Source: an uncultured Bacilli bacterium
GTDB taxonomy: Bacteria > Bacillota_I > Bacilli_A > RF39 > UBA660
Assembly (NCBI GenBank): GCA_947599755.1
Contig: CANQFO010000003.1
Span: forward strand, 1-34,004
Length of the DNA stretch: 34,004 bases
Direction of reading: 5' to 3'
Shown here in pieces: positions 8,936 through 18,997 of the stretch; the stretch's first letter is position 1, and the number at the start of each line of letters is the position of its first letter. Both the position numbers and the translations under genes were made by a program. The notes beneath the pieces were generated by a model, which did no database searches, had not been told where the DNA came from, and saw nothing but the letters and a program-made list of their open reading frames with translations.

Positions 8936-10522
8936 ATGGATTTATCTAATACTCAATATGAAAAAATTATTGATGAATTACCAATTAAAACCATTTTATT
9001 TTTAAAACAGGCAATCCGGATATTTTCGAAATTAGAAAAACAACCAATCAAAACAGAATATAGTGAAAAAGATAAAGTAGTTGCTTCTATGCTTTTATCT
9101 TTATTGGAAGGAGATTCTACCTTAAAGAAAGAATTAGAAAAAGAAGGAATTACGAAACAGAATATATTTCATTTCATGGGGATAGAAGAAGATGAGAAAT
9201 TAGTAAAATTATCAGAAGAAGAATATAAAAATTATTATGAAAATCGATATCAGAAGATAATTTATCATATTCTTTCCATAAGTAAGGAAGAATTAAAAAA
9301 ATTGGAAATAGAAGAGATTATAGAAGGATTATATTATCATTCTTTATGTGGGTCAAAATTTTTCTCTCTGTTAATTAGACAATATAGTTCAACAATGAAA
9401 ATAAACAGAATAATCGTAGAAAACTTAGCAAATATGCAAAAATCAAGACAATATAAAAAAAAGGACCAAATTAGTATAGAAATAAATTTAGATAAATATA
9501 TTAATAAAGAAGATAAAGTTATTAAAGAAGATAAAAAAGATCAAAAATCAGAAAATAATATCATTAAAAAAGAGAAAAAGGAAAATAAAATGTTAAATCA
9601 GTATGGAATAGATTTAACAAAGATTAGTAATCGTTTTAAAAAAGCAGTAGGAAGAGAAAAAGAAATTGAAAAGATGATGGTAGGATTAATTGCTGGTTCA
9701 GTTTTATTAATCGGAGAACCTGGAGTCGGAAAAACAGCACTTGTAGAAGGATTAGCTTATTTCTTACAACAAGAAAGAGTACCCAATATCTTAAAAGGGA
9801 AAACAATTATTGAATTAAATACCCAATCATTAGTAGCTGGATGTTCTTATGTTGGTCAATTTGAGAAGAGAATGAAATCTATTCTAGATGAAGTAGTAAA
9901 AGATCCAGATATTATTTTGTTTATCGATGAAATTCATACTATAGTTGGATTAGGATGCGGAACAGAATCTAGTCTAGATTTGGCTAATATGATTAAACCA
10001 TATTTGGCTAGAGGACAAATTAAATTAATAGGAGCAACAACAGAGGAAGAATATCAAAAATATATGCAAGATGGTGCAATAAGAAGAAGGTTTACTAAAG
10101 TTCAAGTCAATGAACCAGAGGAAAAAGTTGTTTATCAGATTATGGAAGAAAAAATAAAAGAATTAGAGCAAATTGCAAAAGTAAAATGTACCTTTACGGA
10201 ATCTGATCGAAAAAAAATCTTTCATATTTTATTAGAAGTAACCAATAAAAGGAACAGAAACTATAAGGATATTGAAGAAAATCCATCTCTTGCTCTTTCG
10301 ATATTAAGTAATGCTTTTTTCTATTCTGCAATTCATGGGAATGAACAATTGCAAAAAGAAGATATTTCTAGTGCTATTCTAGATTGTGATAGATTATACG
10401 AAAGTGTAAGACAAAGATATGCAAAAAAATTAATCAGTCAATTAAATCAACCAGAAGACCAAGGAAAAAATTCAAAAAAAATTATTCAATTTAGAAAAGA
10501 TCTGATCATTTCTGATCATTAA
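8936..10522 (+). CDS. ClpA/ClpC-like AAA+ ATPase, single AAA module
   Basis: YGIDLTKIS..VGREKEIEKM, Walker A GEPGVGKT, IILFIDEIHTIVG, IRRRFTKVQVNEP; ends after the D1 region. N-terminus has a weak Clp_N-like stretch. Confidence 0.85.
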   Translation: MDLSNTQYEKIIDELPIKTILFLKQAIRIFSKLEKQPIKTEYSEKDKVVASMLLSLLEGDSTLKKELEKEGITKQNIFHFMGIEEDEKLVKLSEEEYKNYYENRYQKIIYHILSISKEELKKLEIEEIIEGLYYHSLCGSKFFSLLIRQYSSTMKINRIIVENLANMQKSRQYKKKDQISIEINLDKYINKEDKVIKEDKKDQKSENNIIKKEKKENKMLNQYGIDLTKISNRFKKAVGREKEIEKMMVGLIAGSVLLIGEPGVGKTALVEGLAYFLQQERVPNILKGKTIIELNTQSLVAGCSYVGQFEKRMKSILDEVVKDPDIILFIDEIHTIVGLGCGTESSLDLANMIKPYLARGQIKLIGATTEEEYQKYMQDGAIRRRFTKVQVNEPEEKVVYQIMEEKIKELEQIAKVKCTFTESDRKKIFHILLEVTNKRNRNYKDIEENPSLALSILSNAFFYSAIHGNEQLQKEDISSAILDCDRLYESVRQRYAKKLISQLNQPEDQGKNSKKIIQFRKDLIISDH

Positions 10523-10524
10523 AG

Positions 10525-10555
10525 AAAAAGTAGTCTAAAAAAATTCTACTTTTTT
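10525..10555 (+). terminator. Rho-independent terminator
   Basis: AAAAAGTAG / CTACTTTTT stem ending in T-run, 3 bp after the ClpC-like ORF. Confidence 0.6.
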
Positions 10556-10625
10556 AATTCTCCTAATTCATAAAAGAAAGACAAATTTAGTATAAAAATT
10601 AACCATTCAAAAAAGTTGTCATGAA

Positions 10626-10654
10626 TTGACAATAAAAATAAAAAAAAATATTTA
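10626..10654 (+). promoter_or_regulatory. Possible promoter for 10711..11613
   Basis: TTGACA - 17 bp - TATTTA; weak -10 in a poly-A background. Confidence 0.4.
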
Positions 10655-10710
10655 AATATGAAGAAAAAAAGATTAAAATAAAGATAAATAAAGAATAAAG
10701 GAGAGAAAAA

Positions 10711-11613
10711 ATGAATCAAAATAATTCTGAAGGTCAAGAAAAAAAGAAAGGAAAAGGATTATTTCTTACATTATTTTTACTAGGAATAACCTTAATTGCT
10801 ATAGGAGGATACTTATGTATAGATAAGAGAATACTATCTAATAGTAAAGTGGAGCAAAATGATCAAAAAAATGAAAATAAAAATGAAAAAGATGAAGAAA
10901 CAGAAATAACCGATCAAAACTTAAAAAATAGTTTAACCGAAAAAATTCACTATCTGACCAATTACAATTATCATCAAACAAATACCAATGCTTATGAGTT
11001 CAGATATGAAAATAATACAAATTTTGGAGATGTTTTTCATCATTTTAATGAAGAAACAAAATTACATGTTTTATTAACTTATTTAAATGAAACAAATAAA
11101 TTTTCTAACATTAGTGAAATAAATAAAAGCAATAACTTAGTAAAAGAATATATAGATGCAGGAATGGAAGTAAGAGAAATTTCTGCAGATGAAGTAAATT
11201 TTCAATATAAATTGTTTTATGGAACAGATGTTCCTTCCTATCAAAGCGTATTAGGAAATTGCTTTCGCTTCGAATATGATCCTACGATCAAAACTTTCTT
11301 TTGGACTACCCCTACCTGTGGAGGAACTACTCCAAATTTAGTTTACTCCTATATTAATCAATATACGAAAGATAAAGAAAATGCTTATGTATATGTCAGT
11401 TATGCAACTTCTGAACCAAAAGATATAACCGGATCATCTTACAATATTTATAAAGGATTAGAAAAAGAAATTTATCAAAGCGATGTAAATAAGGAAACAG
11501 TAGAAAATTTTAAAATTGATGAAAATAATCAACAAGATTTTGCAAAATATAAATTTACCTTTAAAAAAGATAATAGTGGTAACTATTATTGGATAAACTT
11601 AGAAAAAGCCTAA
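10711..11613 (+). CDS. N-terminally membrane-anchored extracellular protein, unknown
   Basis: GGAGAG ribosome-binding site; KKKGKGLFLTLFLLGITLIAIGGYLCI signal anchor; 300 aa. Confidence 0.75.
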   Translation: MNQNNSEGQEKKKGKGLFLTLFLLGITLIAIGGYLCIDKRILSNSKVEQNDQKNENKNEKDEETEITDQNLKNSLTEKIHYLTNYNYHQTNTNAYEFRYENNTNFGDVFHHFNEETKLHVLLTYLNETNKFSNISEINKSNNLVKEYIDAGMEVREISADEVNFQYKLFYGTDVPSYQSVLGNCFRFEYDPTIKTFFWTTPTCGGTTPNLVYSYINQYTKDKENAYVYVSYATSEPKDITGSSYNIYKGLEKEIYQSDVNKETVENFKIDENNQQDFAKYKFTFKKDNSGNYYWINLEKA

Positions 11614-11640
11614 GTTTTTAAAAGAGATCATAAAATAAAG

Positions 11641-11685
11641 AAAAATCAAGAGTTAAGTGAAATTACTGATTAACCCTTGATTTTT
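11641..11685. terminator. Bidirectional terminator between convergent genes
   Basis: AAAAATCAAGAGTTAA / TTAACCCTTGATTTTT inverted repeat with A-tract and T-tract flanks. Confidence 0.7.
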
Positions 11686-11726
11686 AATTATCTTTTAAGA
11701 TAAAAAAGATTCGATGAAAGACAAAA

Positions 11727-12035
11727 TTAAGAATGATCAGAAGAATTTTTCTTTATCTGATTTTGATCTACTCTTTTCGCAACAATAACCCTTTTTTTAT
11801 CATAGACAATTAATTCAGAACTTGAAATATCTTTGCCTAATAAATTAGAAATACTGATTGATATTCTATCCAACATTTCCAAAGATGGATTTCTTTTAGC
11901 CTTTTCTAATTGATTAATATAGATTAAACTTGTACCAATTATTTCGGCGAATTTTTCTTGAGATAATTTTGCAAGATGTCTGTAATACTTAAGGTTTATT
12001 GCTAAAATATCTTTACTTTCCAAAATAATTATCAT
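11727..12035 (-). CDS. XRE-family HTH transcriptional regulator
   Basis: INLKYYRHLAKLSQEKFAEIIGTSLIYINQLEKAKRNPSLEMLDRIS HTH_3 pattern; GGAGG upstream on the minus strand. Confidence 0.85.
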   Translation of the reverse strand: MIIILESKDILAINLKYYRHLAKLSQEKFAEIIGTSLIYINQLEKAKRNPSLEMLDRISISISNLLGKDISSSELIVYDKKRVIVAKRVDQNQIKKNSSDHS

Positions 12036-12150
12036 TCGCCTCCAATTCTCATAAAACAGTATTCAATTAACAAATATTATATGGAAATATTGCATAAAAT
12101 TCTTTATAACTATAGTGATAAAGACAAATATAATTTTTTTTATGTAAACG

Positions 12151-12179
12151 TTGACTAAAAATTGAACGTATAGTATAAT
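12151..12179 (+). promoter_or_regulatory. Sigma-A promoter for the surface protein genes
   Basis: TTGACT - 17 bp - TATAAT. Confidence 0.75.
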
Positions 12180-12275
12180 TTCTATAGATAAAACAATCCT
12201 ATCGGTTATCGAGGAATATAGGAGGATTGATCAGATAAAAAAGAAAAATCTAATAAAAGAAGAAGAGGAGTAAAG

Positions 12276-13619
12276 ATGAAAAAGAAAAAAATAATAATAG
12301 GTTTAATCCTATTGACATTATTAATCGCTTGTATATTATTTTTCTTAATCAGTGGAAGAAAATATACGGTGACATTTAATTCAAATGGTGGTACAGCAGT
12401 TGAATCAATTAAAGTAAAGAAAAACCATATGATAGAAGAACCAAAAAATCCAACCAAAAAAGGTTATCAATTTGCAGGATGGTACTTCAATAATAAATTA
12501 TTTGATTTTAAAACAAAGATAACCAAAAATATCACACTAAAAGCACATTGGCAATCTAATGGTATTGAATTAGAATCAGATCATTTAAATTTAGTAGTTG
12601 GATTAGAAGATGAAATAAAAATTTTATCTTTACCTGATGGGATAACGATCGAGGATTTAGTATTCACATCTAGCGATGAAAGTATTGCTACCGTTTCCCA
12701 AGATGGAAAGATAAAAGCTTTAAAAAATGGTACGGTTACGATAACCGTTAAGTCTAAAGATAATCAATATCGTGCTAAATGTAAGATAACGATAACAGAG
12801 AAAAAAATTGAGATTAAAGATATTTCTATAGATGGTGCTAGTTCTTTAGTAGTTGGAAGCAGTATTCAATTAACGGTAAAAATTAGTCCTGATGATGCTA
12901 CAAGAGAGAAGATGATGTGGAAAAGTAGTGATCCTTCTATTGCAACAGTTGATGAAAACGGTAATGTAAAAGGAGTAAAAGCTGGAAAAGTAACGATTAC
13001 CGTAACAACAGAAAATGGAAAAACAGCAACTAAGACAATCACCATAAAAGCTAAACAAACATCATCAAATAATAATAATAATGGTGGACAACCAAATCCT
13101 CCAAGTGTACCAAAAGAAATCTTACCAACAAATGTTAGCATTAGTGGAGGAAGTAATACGATGTATGTAGGAGATAGAGGAAGACTAACTGCTAATATTA
13201 CTCCAGGAGATGCTAATGATAAAGGGGTATCATGGAGTAGTAATAATGCTAGTGTTGTATCAGTAGATGGTAGTGGAAATATCGTCGCAAACGGTGTAGG
13301 ACAAGCTACGATAACCGTACGAACCAATGCTGGAGGAAAAACAGCAACCATTACTATAACAGTTATAGAAAGACCTGCAAGCTATAGTATAATCTTAACC
13401 CCAATTAAACAAGAAGGAACAGGAAGTATTGCTGAATATACGTTTGTAGTGATGAAAAATGGAAATACCTTTAATGAATATATAGGATTTGAATACGGTG
13501 GAGGAGAAATTCATAATGGTGGAGGTACAGTCTTAGCAAAATTTGTTGGTGGAGGAAGTGCAACCCTTATTTTAAATGATTATTCAAGAGTTTCTGTCAG
13601 TGTAATCATCAATAATTAA
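12276..13619 (+). CDS. Membrane-anchored surface protein: InlB-type B-repeat plus three Big_2 Ig-like domains
   Basis: N-terminal TM; YTVTFNSNGGTAVESIKVKKN...GYQFAGWYFNNKLFDFKTKITKNITLKAHW; repeated SSDESIATVSQDGKIKALKNGTVTITV-type units; Asn/Gly/Pro linker. Confidence 0.88.
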   Translation: MKKKKIIIGLILLTLLIACILFFLISGRKYTVTFNSNGGTAVESIKVKKNHMIEEPKNPTKKGYQFAGWYFNNKLFDFKTKITKNITLKAHWQSNGIELESDHLNLVVGLEDEIKILSLPDGITIEDLVFTSSDESIATVSQDGKIKALKNGTVTITVKSKDNQYRAKCKITITEKKIEIKDISIDGASSLVVGSSIQLTVKISPDDATREKMMWKSSDPSIATVDENGNVKGVKAGKVTITVTTENGKTATKTITIKAKQTSSNNNNNGGQPNPPSVPKEILPTNVSISGGSNTMYVGDRGRLTANITPGDANDKGVSWSSNNASVVSVDGSGNIVANGVGQATITVRTNAGGKTATITITVIERPASYSIILTPIKQEGTGSIAEYTFVVMKNGNTFNEYIGFEYGGGEIHNGGGTVLAKFVGGGSATLILNDYSRVSVSVIINN

Positions 13620-13637
13620 AGGAAAGGAGTATATCAA

Positions 13638-16600
13638 ATGATGAAGAAATGGAAATTAAAATTTTTCCTAGCAATTGTTTTCTTTTTAGGATTTTCTAGC
13701 CCTGTATTTGCCAAAGAAATGACTTTAGAAGAATTAGGAAAATTAATTGATGAAAAACAACCTAATGCAAATCATGCTTTTGTTATTGGAAAATATGTTT
13801 TTACCTCACTATATGAAAATAACGGAAAAAAAGGTTTAGATACTAAAGATATTATGTTAGCAGCAAGAAGTATAGAAACTTTAACGGGTGATGGGGAAAT
13901 TCATACCGATAAAATTTATGAAAAAATGAAAATTCACCAAATCACGAAAAAAATGAGTTCTGACTGGAAAAGCCATACTTGGGAGAAAGAAAGCGATTAT
14001 GTTGGTGGAGGAGAAGCTCCAGATACTTATCAAATTCGCTATATTGATTATCAATTTATTCCAGAGGAAACAAAGGCTAAAGTTGAATTGACAAATTCTA
14101 ATGATGAAAAATATAAAAAAATAATTGAAGAGGATTTAAAATTTACAGGTGGTAACAGTAGTAATAGCCAAAATTTACAATTATCAGACGATTGGAAATT
14201 AACTGGGTTATTATTAAAAAATACTACAGTCGATGATAGCATTTTTAAAGATGATGAAAAGACCGGATATTATTTTGCTCTTTCTATAAAAGCACCTAAA
14301 GCTACAGATAAAACAATCATTAAGGTAAAAGGAGCAAAAAAAGAGAAAAAATTTACCTATGATAAATTTGATATAAAAAATGGAGAAGATAACACTGATC
14401 CTGGTATTGCTTTTCTATATTCTGTTGATCCAAAGAAAAAAGATGATAAGAAAAAATTAGAAATTACTGTCGATTATGATGGAGAAGATAGCCAAGAATA
14501 TGCTCCTACTATTTATACCATAGATTATAGTGGAATAACTTTTCAAGAAGATTCAAGAGTAGAAAATATTGGTTTAGGATCAGAAAATGCAACTGATCAA
14601 GATAAGAATATAATAAAAGATTGGGGCTATGAAGAAAATAAAAATAAGAGTCTAACTCTTTCTCTTGATGATCAGAATCATTTCACCTATAACCTAAAAG
14701 GTACTTTAATCGAACAAATGCTAAATAGTGCAAAAGCTTTTGGAGAAAAAAATAAATTAGGATATTATTTTGATTTCACCTTTGTTTTACCAGAAGGCAG
14801 CAATAAAAATAATGTAAAAATTAGTCAAGTAAATGATGAGCAAGGAAGCAAGGAAACAAAAATTTTTCAACCTGATGAGTTTGATGAAAAAAATAATTTA
14901 ACTATATTATTTAGATTTAAACCAGAAACCACAAAATGTACAAATCATTGCAAAATATATTATAAAGTGGATTTAGATGGAGAAGGAAAGAAATATTTAC
15001 CAGTTATTTATAGCATAGATTATAGTGGAGTAACCTTTGAAAAATCATCTGTCTTTACTGTTGAAGGAATAACTGATGAAGATAAAGATGAATATGATAA
15101 TTCAAATTGGTATGATACAAATAATGGTTATTCTGTTCAAGTAGAAAAAGATCAGAATGAAGAAAAAAAATATCATATAACAGGTGTTTTACCAATATTT
15201 AATGATGAAGAAAAGGATTTTAACTCTCTACATACTTTTGACACAGAAAAAGAACTATATTATTTAGGCTTACTATTAAAGTTAAGCAATGCTGAAAAAA
15301 TACAATCTGAGAACAGTGAAGCCATAACCGTTAAATTTTTCCATAATGATGGTAGTTCTGATGATCAATTCTTAAAAGTAACAGCTGATGATTTTGAAAG
15401 TTCTCATAAACTTTACCTATTAAAAGCATTATGCGAGATTGCTGCTGATTCGAGTAGTACAATTCCTGATTCAGAAAAAATCTTTACCATTACTGTAGAT
15501 TTAGATGGAGATGAAGAGACATATGCTCCATATACGGTTACTATTGATTGGAGTGGGTTAGTATTACAAAAAAAATCTAGTGGAAATTCTAAAAATTATG
15601 ATGTAGTTCTATCTGAAGAGGATTTGGGTACTGATACAAAAGCCAAAGAAGAATTAAAAAGTTATGGATATCAATATGAAAATGATAGGGATATATCTCT
15701 AAAAGAGGGAACAAAAGACTTAACAGGTACGATTAAAGAACAAAAATTAAAAGAAACAGCAGGATTTAAAGATGACAATAAAGGTTATTTTGTCCCAATA
15801 AAAGTTGAATTTCCTGGAAAAGATAATCCAAAATTAAAAGATTATGCAGACAAATGGACACTAATACTAAATACCGAAGATAATCGGACATTTGAATATC
15901 AGCCAAGTAGTGAAGAATATCAACAAGGATGGGTAATGGTATTATTTAAAATTTATCGTGATACTAAGACAGAAATCAAATACCAAATTGACTTTGATGG
16001 ATTACCTAAAGATGGTAAAGGATATAATTTTGTTCCTGAAGATTATCAAATTAGTTATGCTGATTTAGCATTCAAAACAGCAAATCAGATAAAATTTAAC
16101 TATACAGATAAAAACGGAAAACAACAATCAGAAACAGCCATAATTTATGAAGGAGAACAATTAGGTCATGATTTAGCAGCAACTCAAAATATGGATTATC
16201 GTACTTTTGATGGTTGGTATAACCAAAGTGATAAAGTAGAAGTAGAAAAAGTATTAGAAAAAGATGAAGATTTAGAGTTAACTGCTCATTGGAAAATTAA
16301 TTCAGAAAAATTTATATCCGAAGTAATTACAGATTTAAATAGTTCAGATGAGACTTATTCTAATGATTTTTCAAAAAAATTTAACTTAACTCAAAATGAT
16401 GAAAATAAGAAAGAAATTACCATAAATATTGAGAGAGCAAAAGTACCATTAACAGAATTAGCAGAAACCAGTATTCCTGGAGCAATTGCTTATGCCTTAC
16501 AAACTGAGGAAATTAAAGATATTACTTTAACGGCTGGAAAAAGCAATTCTGTAACATTTAAAAAAGATTATACAAATAATTCCCAAACCTATGATAAAAC

Positions 16601-18947
16601 TGCTGATAGAGATGAAAAATTATTAGGAAAAGAAGGTACTTTATTAAAGAAAGAAATTATTAAAGGAACAAAAGAAATCTTCAATAAAGAATTAGAAGAA
16701 AAAGAAGAAACTGCTACTTTAGATCAATTAGAATATATGGATAAATCATTTTCTATTCAAATAGGAACTGTTGATAATACCGTTACATTAGTAAAAGATG
16801 ATGGAACAGAAATCAAAGACGGTACAGATAAAACATATACATTTAAATTTGACTCTGATTTTGTTGTCGTAGATGAAGAGGAAGAACTTGGTGCTACGGA
16901 TATCCGTACCGCATTAACTAGTGCAAAAAATTATCATACCATTTATGTTGATGGTAATCTAAACTTAAGTAAAACATTAGATATTAATGCTACAGATGAA
17001 GTAGTGATAAAACCAGTAGATGCTACTTCAAAAAACAAAACAATAACCGTTTCTAATCAAGATTATGCAATTGATGTAAAATCAGGAACAGTAAATATTT
17101 CTAATTTAAAAATTACTGGAGGAAAAAAAGCAGAATTAAGAATTGAAGAAGGAGCAAATGTTACTGTTGATAATATTGATGTTTCTGGTAATATTACTCC
17201 AGTGGAATCAAAAGATGAAAAAATGCATGCTGGAATTATTGTAAGAGGTAATTTAACGATAAATTCTAAAATAACAAATGAAAACGAGAAATATGGATTA
17301 CCTACCGTTGCTACAGTTACTAGTTATTCCTATCCAACTGATAAAGAGTTAGAAGGAGAAAGACATGATGATGAAACGTTAGCTAAAGCTGCTACGATAA
17401 ATGATCAATCTAAAATGGCAAAAAATGATAGATATCATATCGTTAAGAGAAATGAAGAAACACATATTGATTTATTTATAGAGACATATTATGGTTCTTT
17501 CTACTATAATAATCCAAATAATGCTAAAATTTATTTAGCCGGAATTATCGATCAGGAAAAAGCTTCTCCAGGACCTTATGATTATATTAAAATTTATTAT
17601 TATGATGAAGATTTTGATTTAAGTGGTTTGGGTTATCAAGAGAATCAAACACCTACTGGTGTTTCTCCAGAAAAAGTCTTTAAAAACTTTACATTGAATG
17701 ATAAGGTAATCAAGGGTGATGGTTCAGAAAAAGTTCAAAATATATTGAATGTTGCAGATACTGCTCATATCGTTGTTAATTATCAACCAAAACCATCCGC
17801 AACTCTTACCTTCCAAAATACTGATGGATTAGAGGGAAAAGAAAATCGTGTTTCTGGAACTTTAAAAACACAAAGCGAAGATGGCAAATACTATATACCA
17901 ATTACGTTAAAATCAGAAAAATTTCAAGATAATCAAACAACAATTCAAATTACTAATCCAAATGGAGAGTCAAAAACTTATACTTATAGTTCAACGAATG
18001 AAGATGGAATTGTTGCGAAAATCAGTACAGATAAAACGATTCATTTAAATTTAGAAGCAATTAAATCTTCTCAAATAACTGGAGAATATGGTAAAGTTTA
18101 TACCATTATCCTTGATATAGATGGAAATGATACCAAGTATCAAGAAGAAACTTATACCGTTGATTATAGCCAAGTTACTACTTTGGAAGAAATCATTAAT
18201 ACCGCTGCAGAAAAAACAGAAGCAGCAAATAGTTTAACTTATACGAATAATAGCAAGGTTAAAGATAATGAAATGAAATATACTTATCGCTATGATAAAG
18301 AAAAAGGATTAACCTTATATAATGACGAAGAATATTCTTTTCAAATTAATAAAGTAGATTCTACTCATGAAGGAACAGCTAGCCTTGTATTGAGAAAATT
18401 AACTGATTCATATCCAGGATCAGATGAAAGACCAACAATTAATGGTTGGGAATTTAGTAATCAAATTCAACGAATAGGCATGGGAATTTATGAATTACAA
18501 TTATTTATTGATATGAAAAATAATCGTGCAATTAAAGACGTAGTGAAAAAAGAAAATCATACATACGAAGTTACTTTAGATGGGAAAAGTGTAGCCTCTT
18601 GGTTAAATATTTCTTATATTGGTAATCCTGCAAAGGGCAATAATCCAACAACGGATAATCATCAAGAAATAGAAGATACAGTAAAATTAACTGTAGTATT
18701 GGACGAAAAAGATCAATACGTTAAAAGTTTTAAAACCAATCAAAACTTTGCGATTAATGATACCTATCCAGATAATCATATCGATGTTACCATTAATCAG
18801 ATTAATGAAACAACGATTGATGATCCATATACAAAATTAGGAAAAGGTAGTAAACTTACGAAAGAAGAAATCATGGAATTTTATCAGAAAGTTATCCAGT
18901 GGCGTAAAGACCACAATGATGTAGAGATAGCTGGAACAGCTGAGTAA
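13638..18947 (+). CDS. Large secreted repeat-containing surface protein
   Basis: Signal peptide MMKKWKLKFFLAIVFFLGFSSPVFAKE; degenerate repeats ending in Y-P-x-x-Y-x-I-D-Y-S-G; InlB-type repeat FDGWYNQSDKVEVEKVLEKDEDLELTAHW; pectate-lyase-like beta stretch around IRTALTSAKNYHTIYVDGNLNLS. Confidence 0.88.
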   Translation: MMKKWKLKFFLAIVFFLGFSSPVFAKEMTLEELGKLIDEKQPNANHAFVIGKYVFTSLYENNGKKGLDTKDIMLAARSIETLTGDGEIHTDKIYEKMKIHQITKKMSSDWKSHTWEKESDYVGGGEAPDTYQIRYIDYQFIPEETKAKVELTNSNDEKYKKIIEEDLKFTGGNSSNSQNLQLSDDWKLTGLLLKNTTVDDSIFKDDEKTGYYFALSIKAPKATDKTIIKVKGAKKEKKFTYDKFDIKNGEDNTDPGIAFLYSVDPKKKDDKKKLEITVDYDGEDSQEYAPTIYTIDYSGITFQEDSRVENIGLGSENATDQDKNIIKDWGYEENKNKSLTLSLDDQNHFTYNLKGTLIEQMLNSAKAFGEKNKLGYYFDFTFVLPEGSNKNNVKISQVNDEQGSKETKIFQPDEFDEKNNLTILFRFKPETTKCTNHCKIYYKVDLDGEGKKYLPVIYSIDYSGVTFEKSSVFTVEGITDEDKDEYDNSNWYDTNNGYSVQVEKDQNEEKKYHITGVLPIFNDEEKDFNSLHTFDTEKELYYLGLLLKLSNAEKIQSENSEAITVKFFHNDGSSDDQFLKVTADDFESSHKLYLLKALCEIAADSSSTIPDSEKIFTITVDLDGDEETYAPYTVTIDWSGLVLQKKSSGNSKNYDVVLSEEDLGTDTKAKEELKSYGYQYENDRDISLKEGTKDLTGTIKEQKLKETAGFKDDNKGYFVPIKVEFPGKDNPKLKDYADKWTLILNTEDNRTFEYQPSSEEYQQGWVMVLFKIYRDTKTEIKYQIDFDGLPKDGKGYNFVPEDYQISYADLAFKTANQIKFNYTDKNGKQQSETAIIYEGEQLGHDLAATQNMDYRTFDGWYNQSDKVEVEKVLEKDEDLELTAHWKINSEKFISEVITDLNSSDETYSNDFSKKFNLTQNDENKKEITINIERAKVPLTELAETSIPGAIAYALQTEEIKDITLTAGKSNSVTFKKDYTNNSQTYDKTADRDEKLLGKEGTLLKKEIIKGTKEIFNKELEEKEETATLDQLEYMDKSFSIQIGTVDNTVTLVKDDGTEIKDGTDKTYTFKFDSDFVVVDEEEELGATDIRTALTSAKNYHTIYVDGNLNLSKTLDINATDEVVIKPVDATSKNKTITVSNQDYAIDVKSGTVNISNLKITGGKKAELRIEEGANVTVDNIDVSGNITPVESKDEKMHAGIIVRGNLTINSKITNENEKYGLPTVATVTSYSYPTDKELEGERHDDETLAKAATINDQSKMAKNDRYHIVKRNEETHIDLFIETYYGSFYYNNPNNAKIYLAGIIDQEKASPGPYDYIKIYYYDEDFDLSGLGYQENQTPTGVSPEKVFKNFTLNDKVIKGDGSEKVQNILNVADTAHIVVNYQPKPSATLTFQNTDGLEGKENRVSGTLKTQSEDGKYYIPITLKSEKFQDNQTTIQITNPNGESKTYTYSSTNEDGIVAKISTDKTIHLNLEAIKSSQITGEYGKVYTIILDIDGNDTKYQEETYTVDYSQVTTLEEIINTAAEKTEAANSLTYTNNSKVKDNEMKYTYRYDKEKGLTLYNDEEYSFQINKVDSTHEGTASLVLRKLTDSYPGSDERPTINGWEFSNQIQRIGMGIYELQLFIDMKNNRAIKDVVKKENHTYEVTLDGKSVASWLNISYIGNPAKGNNPTTDNHQEIEDTVKLTVVLDEKDQYVKSFKTNQNFAINDTYPDNHIDVTINQINETTIDDPYTKLGKGSKLTKEEIMEFYQKVIQWRKDHNDVEIAGTAE
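14472..16075 (+). repeat. Four degenerate protein-level repeats of about 165-175 aa inside the large surface protein (fifth diverged copy near 18105-18176)
   Basis: Anchor motifs VDYDGEDSQEYAPTIYTIDYSGITF, VDLDGEGKKYLPVIYSIDYSGVTF, VDLDGDEETYAPYTVTIDWSGLVL, IDFDGLPKDGKGYNFVPEDYQISYADLAF; start spacings about 490-530 nt. Confidence 0.7.
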
Positions 18948-18974
18948 AAGGTGTGATATTTATACCACACCTTT
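18947..18974 (+). terminator. Short hairpin after the large surface protein, possible terminator or attenuator
   Basis: AAAGGTGTG / CACACCTTT perfect 9-bp stem; no strong T-run follows. Confidence 0.45.
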
Positions 18975-18997
18975 ATCTAATGAAATGAGGAGTAGAC

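Noticed and set aside
10501-10520. Tandem TCTGATCATT duplication at the 3' end of the ClpC-like ORF
   Set aside because: Only two 10-bp copies inside coding sequence; likely chance or slippage, no element attached.
12866-13351. 161-aa minus-strand ORF
   Set aside because: Antisense to the Big_2 repeat protein, low-complexity hydrophobic translation, no ribosome-binding site; an artefact of codon bias.
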